This document shows positions 1 through 12,949 of a stretch of DNA of 64,000 nt, piece after piece. The position numbers and the translations under genes are program-made. The stretch comes from Timema cristinae (taxonomy: Eukaryota > Arthropoda > Insecta > Phasmatodea > Timematidae), in the NCBI GenBank assembly GCA_039000515.1, contig JBCFYV010011135.1, forward strand, positions 26,592,419 to 26,656,418. Reading direction: 5' to 3'. Position 1 is the first letter of the stretch. Each line of letters begins with the position of its first letter. The notes under the pieces are model-generated. The model searched no databases and had not been told where the DNA came from. It saw only the letters and a list, made by a program, of their open reading frames with translations.

Positions 1-1805
1 AGCTGGGGGCTAGTCGGCCAAAAAAAAAAAAATTATCTCCCCTCTCACTCGGGTTGGCAAGTTTGCAAAAAATAAAATAAAATCCCTACCCTCAATCTGG
101 TTGGCCTTCTGATGTTTTTTCAATTACGTAGAAACCGGACTTGCCCATACATGTTTACACCACATATCTCAAAACACTTGGGATGAAATAAAAGTGAAAT
201 GAAATATTCTACGAGCTCTACACCCCATTGCCCGTCTTGAGACCAAGTTTTGATAAATACGATCGATTGAAAATTTTACAAGTCCATCAAAGAATAAGCT
301 TTCAAATAGGTGTAATATACCTCTATATTTATATCAAACTCAAATGACTCAGAGCTAAGGTGTTGGGTTGATAACGAAGAGATTGCGTGCTCAAGTCTCG
401 CTCGATATAGTTTTATTTTTTACATTTTCAGTTTAAACATCTTTTTCTAATTCTGTGGATAGATTTTAAAATAATTTGGTATGGTTGAAATAATTTTTTT
501 TCAGAATAATTTTAGAAAAAAATTCCATTTATTGTACGCGTCGAGGCTGACAGGAGATTGGCTTGCCTGCAGCCAAACTATTTTAATGTAATATTGTTCT
601 ACTTATAGATTTTTTATTATTAAACATCCGCGCCGAATAAAATTATGTTTGATTGCACTCTATTGATGCACAATCGAACTACTCATACAAATATCTATTC
701 CTAGATGGTGCTAGTGACTCGGCATTTTACCACTCGCTGATAAAACCTTTCGTAATTCATTGAAGTATTATTTCAAATTTACTCGCTGTTGACTAGTCTG
801 CCAAAAAAAAATTTCTCTGCTCTCATTCGAGTTGGCTAGTCTGCAAAAAAAAAAAAAAAAATTATCTCCCCTCTCACTCGGGTTGGCAAGTTTGCAAAAA
901 ATAAAAATAAATCCCTACCCTCAATCTGGTTGGCCTTCTGATGTTTTTTCAATTACGTAGAAACCGGACTGGCCCATACATGTTTACACCACATATCTCA
1001 AAACACTTTGGATGAAATAAAAGTGAAATGAAATATTCTACGAGCTCTACACCCCATTGCCCGTCTTGAGACCAAGTTTTGATAAATACGATCGATTGAA
1101 AATTTTACAAGTCCAACAAAGAATAAGCTTTCAAATAGGTGTAATATACCTCTATATTTATATCAAACTCAAATGGCTCAGAGCTATGGTGTTGGGTTGA
1201 TAACGAAGAGATTGCGTGCTCAAGTCTCGCTCGATATAGTTTTATTTTTTACATTTTCAGTTTAAACGTCTTTTTCTAATTCTGTGGATATATTTTAAAA
1301 TAATTTGGTATGGTTGAAATAATTTTTTTTCAGAATAATTTTAGAAAATATTCCATTTATTGTACGCGTCGAAGCTGACAGGTAACTGGCCCTCCTGCAG
1401 CCAAACTATTATTATGTAATCTTGTTCTACTTATAGATTTTTTATTATTAAACGTCCGCGCCGAATAAAATTACGTTTGATTGCACTCTATTGATGCACA
1501 ATCGAACTACTCATACAAATATCTATTCCTAGATGGTGCTAGTGACTCGGCATTTTACCACTCGCTGATAAAACCTGTCGTAGCGCGTTGAAGTATTATT
1601 TCAAATTTAACTAGCTGGGGGCTAGTCGGCCAAAAAAAAAAAAAATTATCTCCCCTCTCACTCGGGTTGGCAAGTTTGCAAAAAATAAAATAAATCCCTA
1701 CCCTCAATCTGGTTGGCCTTCTGATGTTTTTTCAATTACATAGAAACTGGACTGGCCCAAATAAGTTTACACATTTCTCAATACACTTTGGTTGAATTAA
1801 AAGTG
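1..1805. repeat. ~0.8-kb tandem repeat, about 2.2 copies
   Basis: The segment with TCTCACTCGGGTTGGCAAG recurs at about 43, 872 and 1656, giving periods of about 829 and 784 bp. Copy 2 carries an extra 40-bp duplication of its A-rich head. Copy 3 breaks off near 1,805. Copies 1 and 2 are nearly identical. Each contains a tRNA-like B-box region (near 349-412 and 1176-1240, GCTCAAGTCTCGC), and no open reading frame of note. The array continues to the left of the window. Confidence 0.85.
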
Positions 1806-4800
1806 AACGTGTAGGGGGACCCTTCTCCCCGATAGATGATTATGACCCTGGAGGTGCTGTGGCGAAAAGAGCATCTCTCCAGAATAATGTTGAAACTTTC
1901 CTCCTTGCAACTCTGTTCCTCTGATACACATCCCACGCCGACTTTTATTGGAGTGCCTGAATTCACCTGTGTTTCTTCGGGGTCGTGTCCTATATATTTC
2001 GGTTTTTCCCTTTTCTTTTCTATTTATCTTTTTTATTTCTACTATTCTCCTTTCCCTGTTTCTTTTAGGGGAATGGGTTATGTTGTGTATCTATGATTGT
2101 TATTTATAAATTAAGTCCAAGTTATGCTAATATATTGTGAAATGGGGCGAGTTTTGATCAAATTTCCCACCCGCATACAAGAGCGAGCCCGGGAGTGTCC
2201 CCAAATATGTTCATGTTAAAAAGGAACTGTAATTTCACTGCGTACATCTCATATAGTTATACTAGAGTATAGAGTATGAACCAATTACAGGGATATTTGG
2301 GTTTGAATCTAGGTCGGGTGTATTGAGGATGTTTTCCCACAGTTGTGTCCAGTGCAAGCATTCTAAAGTGTGAACTGTGTTCTTTTTTACCTTGTAAAAG
2401 CCATATTTTGTTTGTTTCCTTTTATAAAGCAGAAAGAAGTTTTTCTTATAGAGTTGAATTATATAGCTTTTTTATCTAAAACCTCCTTCACTTGAATTTG
2501 TTCTAAATTTTGCCGACTATTTTTAGAATATGTATACAAGTAATTTAAAGATGTCCCCAAATTTTATCAACTATTTTAATTTAAAAAAAAAATCATCATT
2601 CATACACACATTCTAAATAAACTGATATCAATAGATTACCCTACCCCCTCCTCCCATGTCTAACTACCTATGAACTAATCACATTAATAGAATGGAAAAC
2701 AACTTGAATGACATCCAACAAGGATTTAAATACCGATATCACCGTCACTTAAAAATCTAGTCTAAAACGAGAGTGCCGCCTTAAACCACAAGATCATCAC
2801 AGCTGCGGGGGGTCTCAAAATGGATCAAGACATGTCTTAGATTGAATTAGGAGTCAAAAGGAATGTGAATGAAACGCCACACAGTGAAATTGTGAAAGTC
2901 AATAGCTTGTTTTTATTTCACGAGTACACAGATTTAACCGAGGCAAGTAAACAACTCCTATACTTATGCACATCCTGTTTTTTTTTATCTTATCTTTTTG
3001 TCTTTTTGAGATTCACCATAAACTTTTGACACATAACCTTCATTCTTCATCAACTCTTGCATTTTATCAATGAAAATTAATGAAACCCTTTCAAATGTGC
3101 CACATAAACATCTAAAAAGTTATTAAAAAATTTTTTTTTTGACAATACTAATACAAAGAATTTGGACATAAAAAAAAAACTAATGAAAGAAATGTCCTCT
3201 ATGCAATTCAAAAATACAAATGGCATAAAATATTTTAGACTGAAAGATTACACAATGTTTGTATATTTATTTTATTAATCTCAGCTTTTTTTTTTGTGCT
3301 TGATTGGCAATGATAACCAATATATGTGCGCAGAAGACTAAAACATTGTGCCAAAAAAAAACAACGGAAGACTATGTTTTGGTTCTCCACCGTTTACAAA
3401 ATATTATCTACCAACCAGCATACCCCAGTCGTAGAAAGAATTTATTCAACATTTTAAAAGTTTTTCACATTAGTATCGAGGTATTATATATTTAAATAGG
3501 ATTGTTATTGATTATTACATTCGCAACTAGTACCACAAATTACCTTAAAAAGTTTTTTTTATTACCAACCTTTTTATTTTGATTGCAAAAATTGAGCAGA
3601 TTAAAATACTGGTTATGTCTTTGGTTTTTTTTTTTTTTTGAATGCCGCTCGGGAACAAATGCAGATGAAGAATTGTAAAATTAAGGCTGTTACATTAAAA
3701 TACTAGTAGTTTTTTTTTATCAAAAATGTTAAGAGATGTCCCTGCCACTTAATTCCAATATGTTAACTCCCTTTCCCTCTTTACTTTCATCCCCCCCCCC
3801 CCCCCCTTTTTTTTCAAGGCGAAATTAAATATTTCTTTCTAAGAAAAGAGCAGCTGGAATTTACTTACCATCCTAGTTTTTTTTTTAAAAATTTTCATCT
3901 AGCTATTTAACTTTTTTGAATTATGATTCTTTTTTTACATCTAAAAATAAATCCAGTTATGGATTACAGAAAAAAAAAGAATAAAATAGAGGAAAAAAAC
4001 AAAACATTTTGACAAAGAATAACAAAGCAGACTATAAGATATAGAGTCTACCGTCCTATATTCTAATATACCAAGAGCTAAATTTCCTAACACAATCTCG
4101 AATGTGTTTTCTAAATATATTTAATCTCATTCACGCTACATACGATACAAGTATTCCATCCATACAATGTAAGAGAGAGCTTTTGTGTAATTAAGTTTTT
4201 CATTTAGATTGAAAACTTCTTTTTTTTTAAAAAGGGTATGCAAGTAAGCTTTTTTCACTACAGAGTAGAGTTAAGATCAAAATATTTAATCTTCTGTGAT
4301 AAATCCAGGTAAAAAAAACAAAACAAAAAAAAATTTTTTTTTATAAAACTATAACCAAATTTAATATATCTGTGAAATTTATAAATATATTTTTTTAATC
4401 AATCGAATGCAAATAATTGGAATAATCTCTATTGCTAAGAATTAAAATCTTTAAATTGAATCAAACTCTATAAATTTTTTAGTGGAGATTGAAAAAAAAT
4501 ACTACCCCTCAAGTCGACTCTGAACAAAATTTTGCTTGTACTAGCAAACCCCCTTTTTTTAAGTTTTTTTTATACTTAAATGTAGATATACGAACAAACA
4601 GCGAGCTTACAAAGTTATTCAAACCGATATGTCCTCTTCAGATCTGATTTTACATTATGCGGCCAACGTCACATGTCGCCAGTGCTAGCTCACTGGTCAC
4701 ATGACCCCAGGCGAGAGTCATACAAACCAGTTCACAACAAAAAAAAAAAAAAAAAAAGCTTAGCCTGAGTTAGCGGCAATGTAACGTGTTGGCCTCATTT

Positions 4801-5356
4801 TTATTTCACGGATACGATAGTATGTTTAGGCCAAACATTTGGCGGGGCCCACTAAAACACACACATTTTTTTTTGATCATCCTATTATATTTCTTTCATT
4901 GGTTGAGGTTGGCATGACATAGTAACCTACACCCACCCTTGATTTTTAGTAAATATGCCGTGTAAGAATTAAAATTTGTGGACAAGAAGAATTGAGTTGA
5001 GAAAATATTACAAATGTTAGATATCTTTCAAGAACAATACGTCACCGTAAACACGACATCAGACTTATTTCTGATGACCCTGAATAAAAAAAAACAAAAA
5101 AAAAACAACAGAAACCTTTCACCGTCGACTTTACACTTTGGTTTCTGGAAAAGTTTCACAATACCATATTCATATTATATTATAAGTATTTACATATTTA
5201 TTTTCATAATTATCTTTAAGTGGACTTACAAATTACTCAGTGCATAACATAACAGCAACAAATTAAAGGTAAATATTGGAGACATCACTTAAGAGCCTGT
5301 TTCATTTCACAGATAAACTCAGATTCAAAATGATGTGGCCCAATGGCTAGATAATT
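1806..5356. other. AT-rich non-coding stretch downstream of Rbfox
   Basis: No exon-like GC island, tRNA gene or convincing ORF. A short tRNA-like fragment lies at about 2,285-2,345 and a 16-base C run at 3,791-3,806. The rest is A/T homopolymers. Confidence 0.5.
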
Positions 5357-5639
5357 TTATAATAAAGGAAATTGATAAAACTAAAGAAAAAGGAAAAATA
5401 AACTACTATAAGAAGTAAAATTGGAAATAATGAAAAGTGACCCACTCATTTTTTGTGTGAAAAGAAGGAAAAATGTAGTAACTACTTCTACTATAGAAGA
5501 CAGAAGAAAGGAAGAAGATGTCACCTTTGTGCATTGGATTCTTCCCACATTTTCCTCTTTCCCTAGGTGGGCTTTCTTCATCAAATTTATTCTTAGTAGT
5601 TTATTTTTCCTTTAGTTTTATCAATTTCCTTTATTATAA
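5357..5639. mobile_element. MITE with ~45-bp terminal inverted repeats
   Basis: TTATAATAAAGGAAATTGAT at the left end is matched in inverse at the right (ATCAATTTCCTTTATTATAA), and the complementarity continues about 45 bp inwards through a TAAACTACTA motif. The short ORFs inside are by-products of this symmetry. No transposase. Confidence 0.75.
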
Positions 5640-6947
5640 CATATAAACTCAGGTTAGACTAAAACCAGACGTTGTAATGTGGAGTCTTCATAAGAAAACA
5701 GCGAAATCATTTTAACCAAATTTAAAATACTACTACAAAAATGAGGCATAGTTATTTTAAAAATTCAAATTTAACTGTTAACAGGTGAAGAACGCAGAGA
5801 AAAACCACAATTAGATTTCTGGGTTTGAGCAGAATTGTATATCTAATACCTTGTATAACCAGTCAGTGAGACGGGCTCTTAAAGTATCCAGACCAAAAAA
5901 ATAAGTAACCTATCAAAACTTTTGAAAATTATGAAATGGAAGTAAAATCTTCACCAAATAGTTTACACATCTAAAATTGCCCTTTGAGCTCTATAAATTA
6001 ATTATTCAAGTGGAAAATTGAAGAGTTTTTCCCAAGATAAGCATTATTTTATATACAAAGCATGAGTTTTAAAAGAAACCAGTCAATTACAAAATGGCTT
6101 ACTTTGTTTTAGGTCCTTCAAAAAATTATGCTTCAAAAGATAGAAATCTTAAGTTCTGAAGGGTAAAACTAACACAACATAAAACACAGGATTGAATCAT
6201 AATTATCAATTACACAAGCCACATCTTAAAACAAGATTCACTCACTGACACATCTAACAAAATGTACTAGTTTTAGATGTGGCTCTTATTATGTCACACA
6301 CATTTAAAATCTCACGGTATTTCTAAGACTGTAAAATGACATAAAGTTTACCACTTCAAAAACTAATCCTGATGATGATAAAAAAAAAAAAAAAAACTAA
6401 TCATATTAAATATAATGTACATACCAATTATAGTTTATAAAATTGTACTCGACCAATTATTATTGAAATTGGTAGATAGTATTATTTTACTCTGTTGACA
6501 GCTCCCAAAACATTAATAAAGTTGGGTCGAAACCATTATTTTACAAATCTGAATCTTGGAAAAAAAAAAAAAAAATTGAACCTAAGAGGAAATATAATAG
6601 AAGATACAAATAGTAACTAAATGTTAACATTCTTTTTTATAATCCATTCAATTATAAAATTCACATATTCAGTTAAGTGTTAAATTACTGGTCTGGGTTC
6701 TGGTTGTTAAGTTCGTTCTATAATTATCATTGGTTCTGACTCGCCAATAAGCAGTATTAGAGTTCTATAACAAACTCCACTTACAAGAAAAGACCAATTT
6801 AAGTATCGAATCTGAAATTTTCTCCAATAGATTTGAGACTCGGATTCGAAGGGGCCCATCCTTTGCAAACATAAAGCTTGTGTTCACTAAACACGAGATT
6901 CTATTCAATAAAACACAATCCTAGTTTAGTGATTTTACTACAACACT
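5640..6947. other. AT-rich stretch with a dispersed repeat
   Basis: No gene seen. About 6,475-6,800 resembles 17,405-17,620 (shared TTCAGTTAAGTGTTAA and ACTGGTCTGG), and about 6,540-6,670 resembles 23,885-24,060. So at least one dispersed family of unknown type is present. Confidence 0.5.
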
Positions 6948-6955
6948 TTAAGGCA

Positions 6956-7700
6956 AGAGTTCACAAACTTTTTGAGAACGCACCTACCTTCACATTTCAG
7001 ATTTTTTTGTGCCCAATAAAATAAATGTTTGACCTTGCCTAAGTTCAGTTTAAGACTTTAGAGGAGAGAGTTACGTACGACGTCACGCCAAGCTTTTAAG
7101 GAGGATTAGAATTCGGAACTTACATTAATCGAGCGACCTTCGCAAAGAAAAATAAAATTTCCTGTTTCTTGTATGATTTATTCCATTCTGAGGATGCGAA
7201 TATATAATATATCTTTTTACAAGGAAAACCTCCTTTCGCCTTACGAGTTGAATGTATTATTCCATTCTTTAAAATATGTACGATTACATGTATTGAAAAT
7301 GTACATGTTGGATTACAAAATACTTTAAGGAATTGACGTACGGGCACCGCCTGGAGCGGAGCCCGGCGATATCGAAACACGGACCTAGCACAGGTCGCGG
7401 GAATCTCGCCGGCCCGAGGAAGGAGAGCGGGTAAACAGCGGTGGCAACTGACGATACCTCTAGGTAGAGATCGGCCCCCCCCCCTCGCTTCGATCTCGCA
7501 CGATATCGGATGGAAAGCCGAGATTACCTCTGTGGCTACAGAGTAGCGAAACCGGAGACGGCGACCCGGTCGAGAGGCCCCGCGGATCCCGTCAGGGTTC
7601 GGGACCTTTGTCTAGACGGAGGGAAGGATTTGACGGAAGGGCACCGTCTAAGTTTTAGTTTTTCCTTATAGCCGTGACACCTAGTTTGAGAACCCCTGCT
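6956..7700. mobile_element. hAT-like non-autonomous element with a GC-rich interior
   Basis: The ends are imperfect inverted repeats of the common hAT form (left AGAGTTCACAAACTTTTTG; right, read inwards, AGCAGGGGTTCTCAAAC). They are flanked by 8-bp duplications that differ at one base (TTAAGGCA at 6,948, CTAAGGCA at 7,701). No transposase is visible. About 7,329-7,660 is strikingly GC-rich and is treated separately. Confidence 0.6.
7325..7660 (+). other. GC-rich island with two SSU-rRNA-like motifs
   Basis: The left edge reads AAGGAATTGACG then GGGCACC and GGAGCGGAGCC. This is very close to the universally conserved eukaryotic 18S block AAGGAATTGACGGAAGGGCACC..GGAGTGGAGCC. A second partial copy, AAGGATTTGACGGAAGGG, lies at about 7,625. 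Between them the sequence is GC-rich but does not follow 18S in a way I can align with confidence. It may be a divergent or rearranged rRNA fragment captured by the hAT-like element, not a functional rRNA gene. Confidence 0.4.
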
Positions 7701-8661
7701 CTAAGGCAGTGGTGTCAAAATGATATGCAAGCCCATTAGTTAAAACTTCTGATGTTAATAAAATAATAAAAATAAAAGTTTGGGTGTGTTTATTTTATTG
7801 TTAATGGTGATTGTAGTCTACTTAAAAATGATTTTAAAACACTGAGCTTCAAAAAAGTTTCCTTCCATTCATCAATAAACATGGCAAACTCGACGAAATG
7901 AAGATTGTCATACATTTGACCAGTTAACCCCTTTGCGGCCCAAGGACTTTTAAACCACGTGCGGTTAATTTGCACTTCACTGCCTAAGCGCTCGCTGTAT
8001 TTCTGTAATTTCTTAGTCATCTGTTAGAAAATAGTTATTAAAAAAATATAGCCCAACATTAATTGTTATTTTTGAATATAGAAGTCTCTGGATGATCTAT
8101 TCTGTATGAAATTGATTATTTTCTGAACGTTGTTGGTTTAACTTTTAGTTTTGCTTTAGAATGGCTTCCTTACAAGATTATCTGATTGTTTTAGAGCTTA
8201 ATAAAGATATATCTGGTTGTGAATCTGATAGTTCTGACGACAATGATACCGAGTGTAATAATAATAATAATATAGTAATAATTTTCCTGAATTATTTCAC
8301 TAAAGTGATTGTGATCTGGAAAAAAAATTAAAATGGGGGTTGTGAAGCGTTTTTAACATATTTTTATGACATTCAATGACAGGCTACAATGAACTATGTT
8401 ATATTAAACTAATGTTGGTTTGAGTAATGACTTTTTCAGCAGTTTGCCGAAAAATACAAATAAATATTCCACAGTTAGGCACCCAAAAAATAGGCAAAAA
8501 CGGATCAAATTGGTATGAAATTACACAAGAATAAATGACGGCCTACATCGGAGAATTGGTTTGGTTTTAATGGGTGTATTTTATTTGGCCAGACATGTCT
8601 AATTTTGGCAATGCTCGGATAATGAATGCCCTGTAATTCGTAATTATATAACACACAAAAA
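7701..8661. other. AT-rich stretch, no gene recognised
   Basis: A 76-codon minus-strand reading frame (7,790-8,020) and a 56-codon plus-strand frame from 8,161 with an acidic Ser/Asp-rich stretch (CESDSSDDNDTE) are the only candidates. Neither resembles a family I know. Both may be remnants of a transposon. Confidence 0.3.
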
Positions 8662-8868
8662 TCTTAACTCGTCAGTAACGTGTCTGCCTATTAAGCTAAG
8701 GGTCCCGGGTTCGATTCCCAGCATAACCAAACATTTTTCATTGGTGAAATGTGGGTGTACCCTCTCATATTGATAAATTAAACGCCAGAGACTGGTGTTG
8801 TGTCTGTTCTAGTTTTTTTAAGTTAGATTTTTAATTTATTAGGCATATGAAGCTATGAAAGGCCAAGT
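8662..8868 (+). repeat. SINE family C (tRNA-derived)
   Basis: tRNA-like head with B-box GGTTCGATTCC, followed by the family body (TTGGTGAAATGTGGG, TGATAAATTAA, GTTGTGTCTGT). Same family as 27,948, 37,040 and 58,205. Confidence 0.75.
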
Positions 8869-10411
8869 AATAATTAATGAAGTATTATTAGAAATGATTA
8901 CTTTTGAGAATGATTTCTAGAGTTGCAACCAACCGATATTTCATGTTAAAAATAAAAAAATCAAAGATTATAATTTAATGGAATAGCTAGCACACTTGTT
9001 AATGATATGGTGTAGAAATTTATAAAAAAATCATAAAACACACAACACATATTAAAGGACAAGATCTCGCTGTCGCACACAACTTCATCAGGGCAATAGA
9101 GTAGAAATTATGCCCTTGTTTTGGACTGAAAGGTTGATTATCACCAGTTGATTGTTTTTCAGTTATAATTTCACTGTATAGATGGCAGCACTTGGATTAA
9201 ATAGATAGATATAAAAACTAAAATTTTGTAATATGATTTACAGAGAATGGTCATCAACACGACCCAAAAATTAAAATAAAGATAAACCTTTAGCATCAAA
9301 TGCCGAAACCCAAAATTTCGACCACCAAGGTACTACAAAGCCCTCGAAAAGGATATGTGCAACCCTTCACAACTATGAATATATATAAATATAGAAAATT
9401 CATATAAATCTAACAGGTAGTAAGACGCGGTATTAATAAAAAACGCCTAAGGATGTGGGTCACTGGCCCATAGATACATTATTTATTTTTTCAATTAAAT
9501 GCTAATCTGAATCACATAGGTGAAATATTCTCAAAGCCAAATATTTTTTGTTGATTGTTTTATTCTTGACAAAATAATATACTGTGTTTATTTATCTAGC
9601 TTTACTCACTAAAATCCCTAAGCTATGTTTTATCATACAGGTGTTTTGTGATATTACATTATAATCTGACCAATCAAGTTTAGTCTCACAACATAGAATG
9701 CAACTACCTCAGGATGTCAATACCTAATTGAAAATAAATTGCTTAATTTAGCTGCGAGGCTTCGTAGCAAGTCGAGGAAAAAAAAGTCTTTTCGGGATTA
9801 AGTCGAAGCTGATATTGTTTAATTCAGCTTCACAACTCCCTTACACAAAAATAATAATAGTAATATATTATATAAGGCAAATTTTAGTTTTTTACTATTA
9901 ATAAAGTAGTATCGTAAGTGAAATACAATGAAGTGTTAACAATCAACCTCCCAATCCAACAAATCCTTGATCCTAATGTATTCGAGAGATTAAGATTTGT
10001 AAAATTTATATACAAAAAAAAAGTTTTGGAATACAATTATGAATACCTTGGCATAATATATCAGTTTTAATAAATTGGTAAAAAGAATTATAAAGGCTTG
10101 TGTAAACTAACAAAATAACACACATCAGTGGCACAATCCTTAAACAACTTATTATAAAACCCAATTTTAGATATTTTCACCTTAACTAAAATTGTAAATT
10201 ATTAATAAGATTCGAGATTAAATTTTTTTTATTCTGGTTCGACCCAACTCTAATAATAAGTAATATAATTAGTAATAAGTGACGCTATTATTAATTTAAA
10301 CATACTGACAAAAGCTTTGTAAAATTAACATGACAGAATCCCTATACTTATTTCAAAACTATTGATAGGAACTCTTGATTAAAAAAAAAAATCTTTTTAA
10401 ATAAGCCTATA
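8869..10411. other. AT-rich stretch, no gene recognised
   Basis: Nothing coding seen. A fragment of the shared SINE tail (GTAGTAAGACGCGGT) is at about 9,418-9,432. Confidence 0.4.
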
Positions 10412-11085
10412 CAGGTTGCCACTATTTTCTTATTACCAAATTCCCTGTGTTTTCCAGTTCAGAGAAAAATTTTCATTTTTCCAGACACCTAATAGATATT
10501 ATAAATATAATTATAGAGGCATTTAATTTAGTTTTAAAGAAAATTTTAGAATGAAGAGTGATAATTTGTCATTGGAAGCATGTTTTATTGTGCAAGAGAA
10601 ACATGTTTAAGAATTATTTGGAAAATGATGAGAAATGAATGACATTTTCTAGAAGGAAAAATTGGTTATATTTTCTGTCTACCCTAAATGGAATGAAAAA
10701 AAAATGGGAAAACCAAAAATACAATTTTGAGTTTAAATGTGGGGTGGAACAAGAGACGTTTGTCTTAATAGCGGGGTAAGTGGAGAAGCCGAAAATGCGC
10801 GGCATTTGCCGAACGAAAACGAGTCGTCTCAGTTGTACTCGGACTTATCTCAAGCTGATGAGGTGCTGGTAAGCATAGTCATCATAAATGAGACGTGTTC
10901 CAATCAGACTGCTCAATTCTCCAGTTACAAATTTTAGTCTATATTGTTCCGCTTGCAAGCACTTTATTGCCCAAATTCACTAACAAATTCCAGTAAATTC
11001 TAGCTTTTTGGTGAAATTCCCGTGTTTTCCAGACACAAACAAATTCCCTGTCTTTTCCCTGTTTTCCAGGTGCGTGGCAACCCTG
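10412..11085. mobile_element. hAT-like MITE with 7-bp target duplication
   Basis: The left end CAGGTTGCCAC and right end GTGGCAACCCTG are inverted repeats. GCCTATA directly flanks both sides (10,405-10,411 and 11,086-11,092). Next to each end lie copies of AAATTCCCTG..TTTTCCAG, which also occurs near 21.2-21.5, 25.9 and 26.8 kb. So this is one of several related copies. There is no transposase. Confidence 0.7.
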
Positions 11086-12487
11086 GCCTATATTAAGGTG
11101 GGATGAAAGGGTCGTGAGAAAAATTCAGTGTTTTAGTTTTTTATGGTAAAACATTTTTTAGCCAAAATCCAATGAGTTATGGTTGTTAGCACACAACGTT
11201 TTTTTTAAACAAAACTCGAAATAACTGGAGTATTCATAATTTTCGATTTCATCACAAAATTCTAAGTTTATTCAATTATAAGATATTATTATTTAATAAC
11301 TAGTAAAAGTACTTCAATATTTTCTTTTGTCCGCTTTAAAAAAAAAAATAACTTTTCCAACTAAATTTAATTTGTTCTAAGATCCAAACAAAAAAAATGA
11401 TTTGAAATACCCTAGTAATTGAACTAAAGAAATTTGAATCGAAGAATGTCTACATTGTGGGCTGTAGTTTGAACATAACTCATGGTGACAGAGAGCAAGA
11501 ATGTTTTTAATCGTTTATTACAATGTCACGAACATAAATTTTGGGGCTGCCAGAGAGTTTCCAATAATATTCATCAAATGTGTTTTACCCGACAACAAAT
11601 GGACTAAAAATGGTACAAAAATATTTGAAGCGATTTGCATTTTGTATTTCTTCAAAATTGTGTGTTACTTTTTTTTACTTTTTGATAGCATTGTACTTCC
11701 CATTGGGTAAGAAAAAGGATATGATTGCATTCAAATTCTCAATTTTTTTTTTTTTTTTTAGCATCCCCAAAAGATATGAAAATAAATCTACCGTTAAAAT
11801 AAAGTCTTAAAAGATTTATATATAATTATAAATAAAGATTGTAAAATGGTTTAAAATAAAAAAAATTACCTCAAACAAATTGGAATACAATGCTGAACAA
11901 GACAAAATACAACATAAATGCAATCATCCGTAGCTAATACAACAAGTAACAATACTACCAACTTAAAATATTTTTTTTTTTTAGACATTGTCACTTTCGA
12001 GCAAATTAAACAAGTTAGATACTTGCTAAAAAAAAACAACTTAAAAATAATAATAAAAAAACCCACTACAAAAACACAACAACAAAAATAATGTAGTCAT
12101 TAAAGGTAGAATTCAGTTTTCACAAAAAACTTGTCCATCACATTATTAATTTTTTTTAATGATATACCTGCGATGAGGTTGATTACCCTCTACCCATCGC
12201 TCTCCCCCCACTTTATAACCCTTAGAACACACATAAAAAGAACTTTCCTAACTCTAGCTGCCAACCTACATAACACAGTATCAGGTATCTATGCTCAAGT
12301 CAGGAAGAATATATATATAATCATTTTGGTGGGTGTCCTGGCCAGATATTTCTTCATGTCCTCGTCATATTGACGACTCTAAAAAAAGTGACGGTGATGA
12401 TGGCAATGAACGAATGAGGCAAGGTGAGAGTTATGTCATGTCTTGATTACTTTTTTTTTGGGTCGCGCGTCGCTGCCCCGACAGACC
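11086..12487. other. Probable Rbfox 3' UTR and downstream sequence
   Basis: Directly follows the Rbfox stop on the minus strand. AT-rich with several A/T runs and no other gene. The polyadenylation site cannot be placed from sequence alone. Confidence 0.45.
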
Positions 12488-12532
12488 TTAATAGGGCGCG
12501 AATCTGTTGTACCCGCTCCTATACACCGCCGC
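12488..12532 (-). CDS. Rbfox1: Rbfox terminal coding exon AAVYRSGYNRFAPY-stop
   Basis: After a T-rich tract ending TTGTTGTAG, 14 codons in phase 0 read AAVYRSGYNRFAPY and then TAA. The C-terminus GYNRFAPY is the signature end of nuclear RBFOX isoforms from insects to mammals; in vertebrates it forms part of the nuclear localisation signal. The 3' UTR continues below 12,488. Its end cannot be fixed by eye, because several AATAAA-like sites occur in the AT-rich sequence (for example near 11,514 on the minus strand). Confidence 0.96.
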   Translation of the reverse strand, partial: AAVYRSGYNRFAPY

Positions 12533-12629
12533 CTACAACAAAAACAAAAAACAATTATAAAAAAAAAAAAAACTGACAATTTGGTTCAGACTAATTTTAC
12601 TTTTAATTTAATTTATTTTAAGTATTTAA

Positions 12630-12635
12630 CATGCA
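12630..12635 (-). promoter_or_regulatory. TGCATG about 100 nt upstream of the terminal exon
   Basis: TGCATG on the minus strand about 98 nt before the acceptor of the last coding exon. One such site is expected by chance every 4 kb, so this is weak on its own. Confidence 0.25.
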
Positions 12636-12654
12636 ATTTCTGAACCAACTGATT

Positions 12655-12878
12655 ATATCAGCACACAACTTATAAACAAACTTAAATCTAGAACAAACAC
12701 AACATCCAGCCCCCCCCCCCCCCCCCCCGCTGTTAGTTTATCACTATGAAAGGGGGAGGGGGGGGGGGAACTTACATTTGTTTGTGGCCATTCTGGGAAA
12801 CCAAACTTGGGACCCTTAGATCAGTCGCTAGACACGCTACCACGCTACCGACTGAGCTAAAGTGTCGCCCCTCCTCAA
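12655..12878 (-). repeat. SINE family C, reverse copy
   Basis: Reverse of the family: tail elements (ACAACATCCAGC, TTATCACTATGAAAG) come first and the tRNA-like head (CGACTGAGCTAAAG) last. It contains a 19-base C run and an 11-base G run. The mariner at 12,907 begins just beyond its head. Confidence 0.7.
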
Positions 12879-12949
12879 AACTATTTAAAGTATCGCAAAC
12901 AGTGTACGAGGTATGGCTATTAAATAACCGGACTGAAGTCAAAACACTT

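Noticed and set aside
7790..8020. 76-codon minus-strand frame
   Set aside because: No family motif, no splice support, AT-rich region. Left as unassigned.
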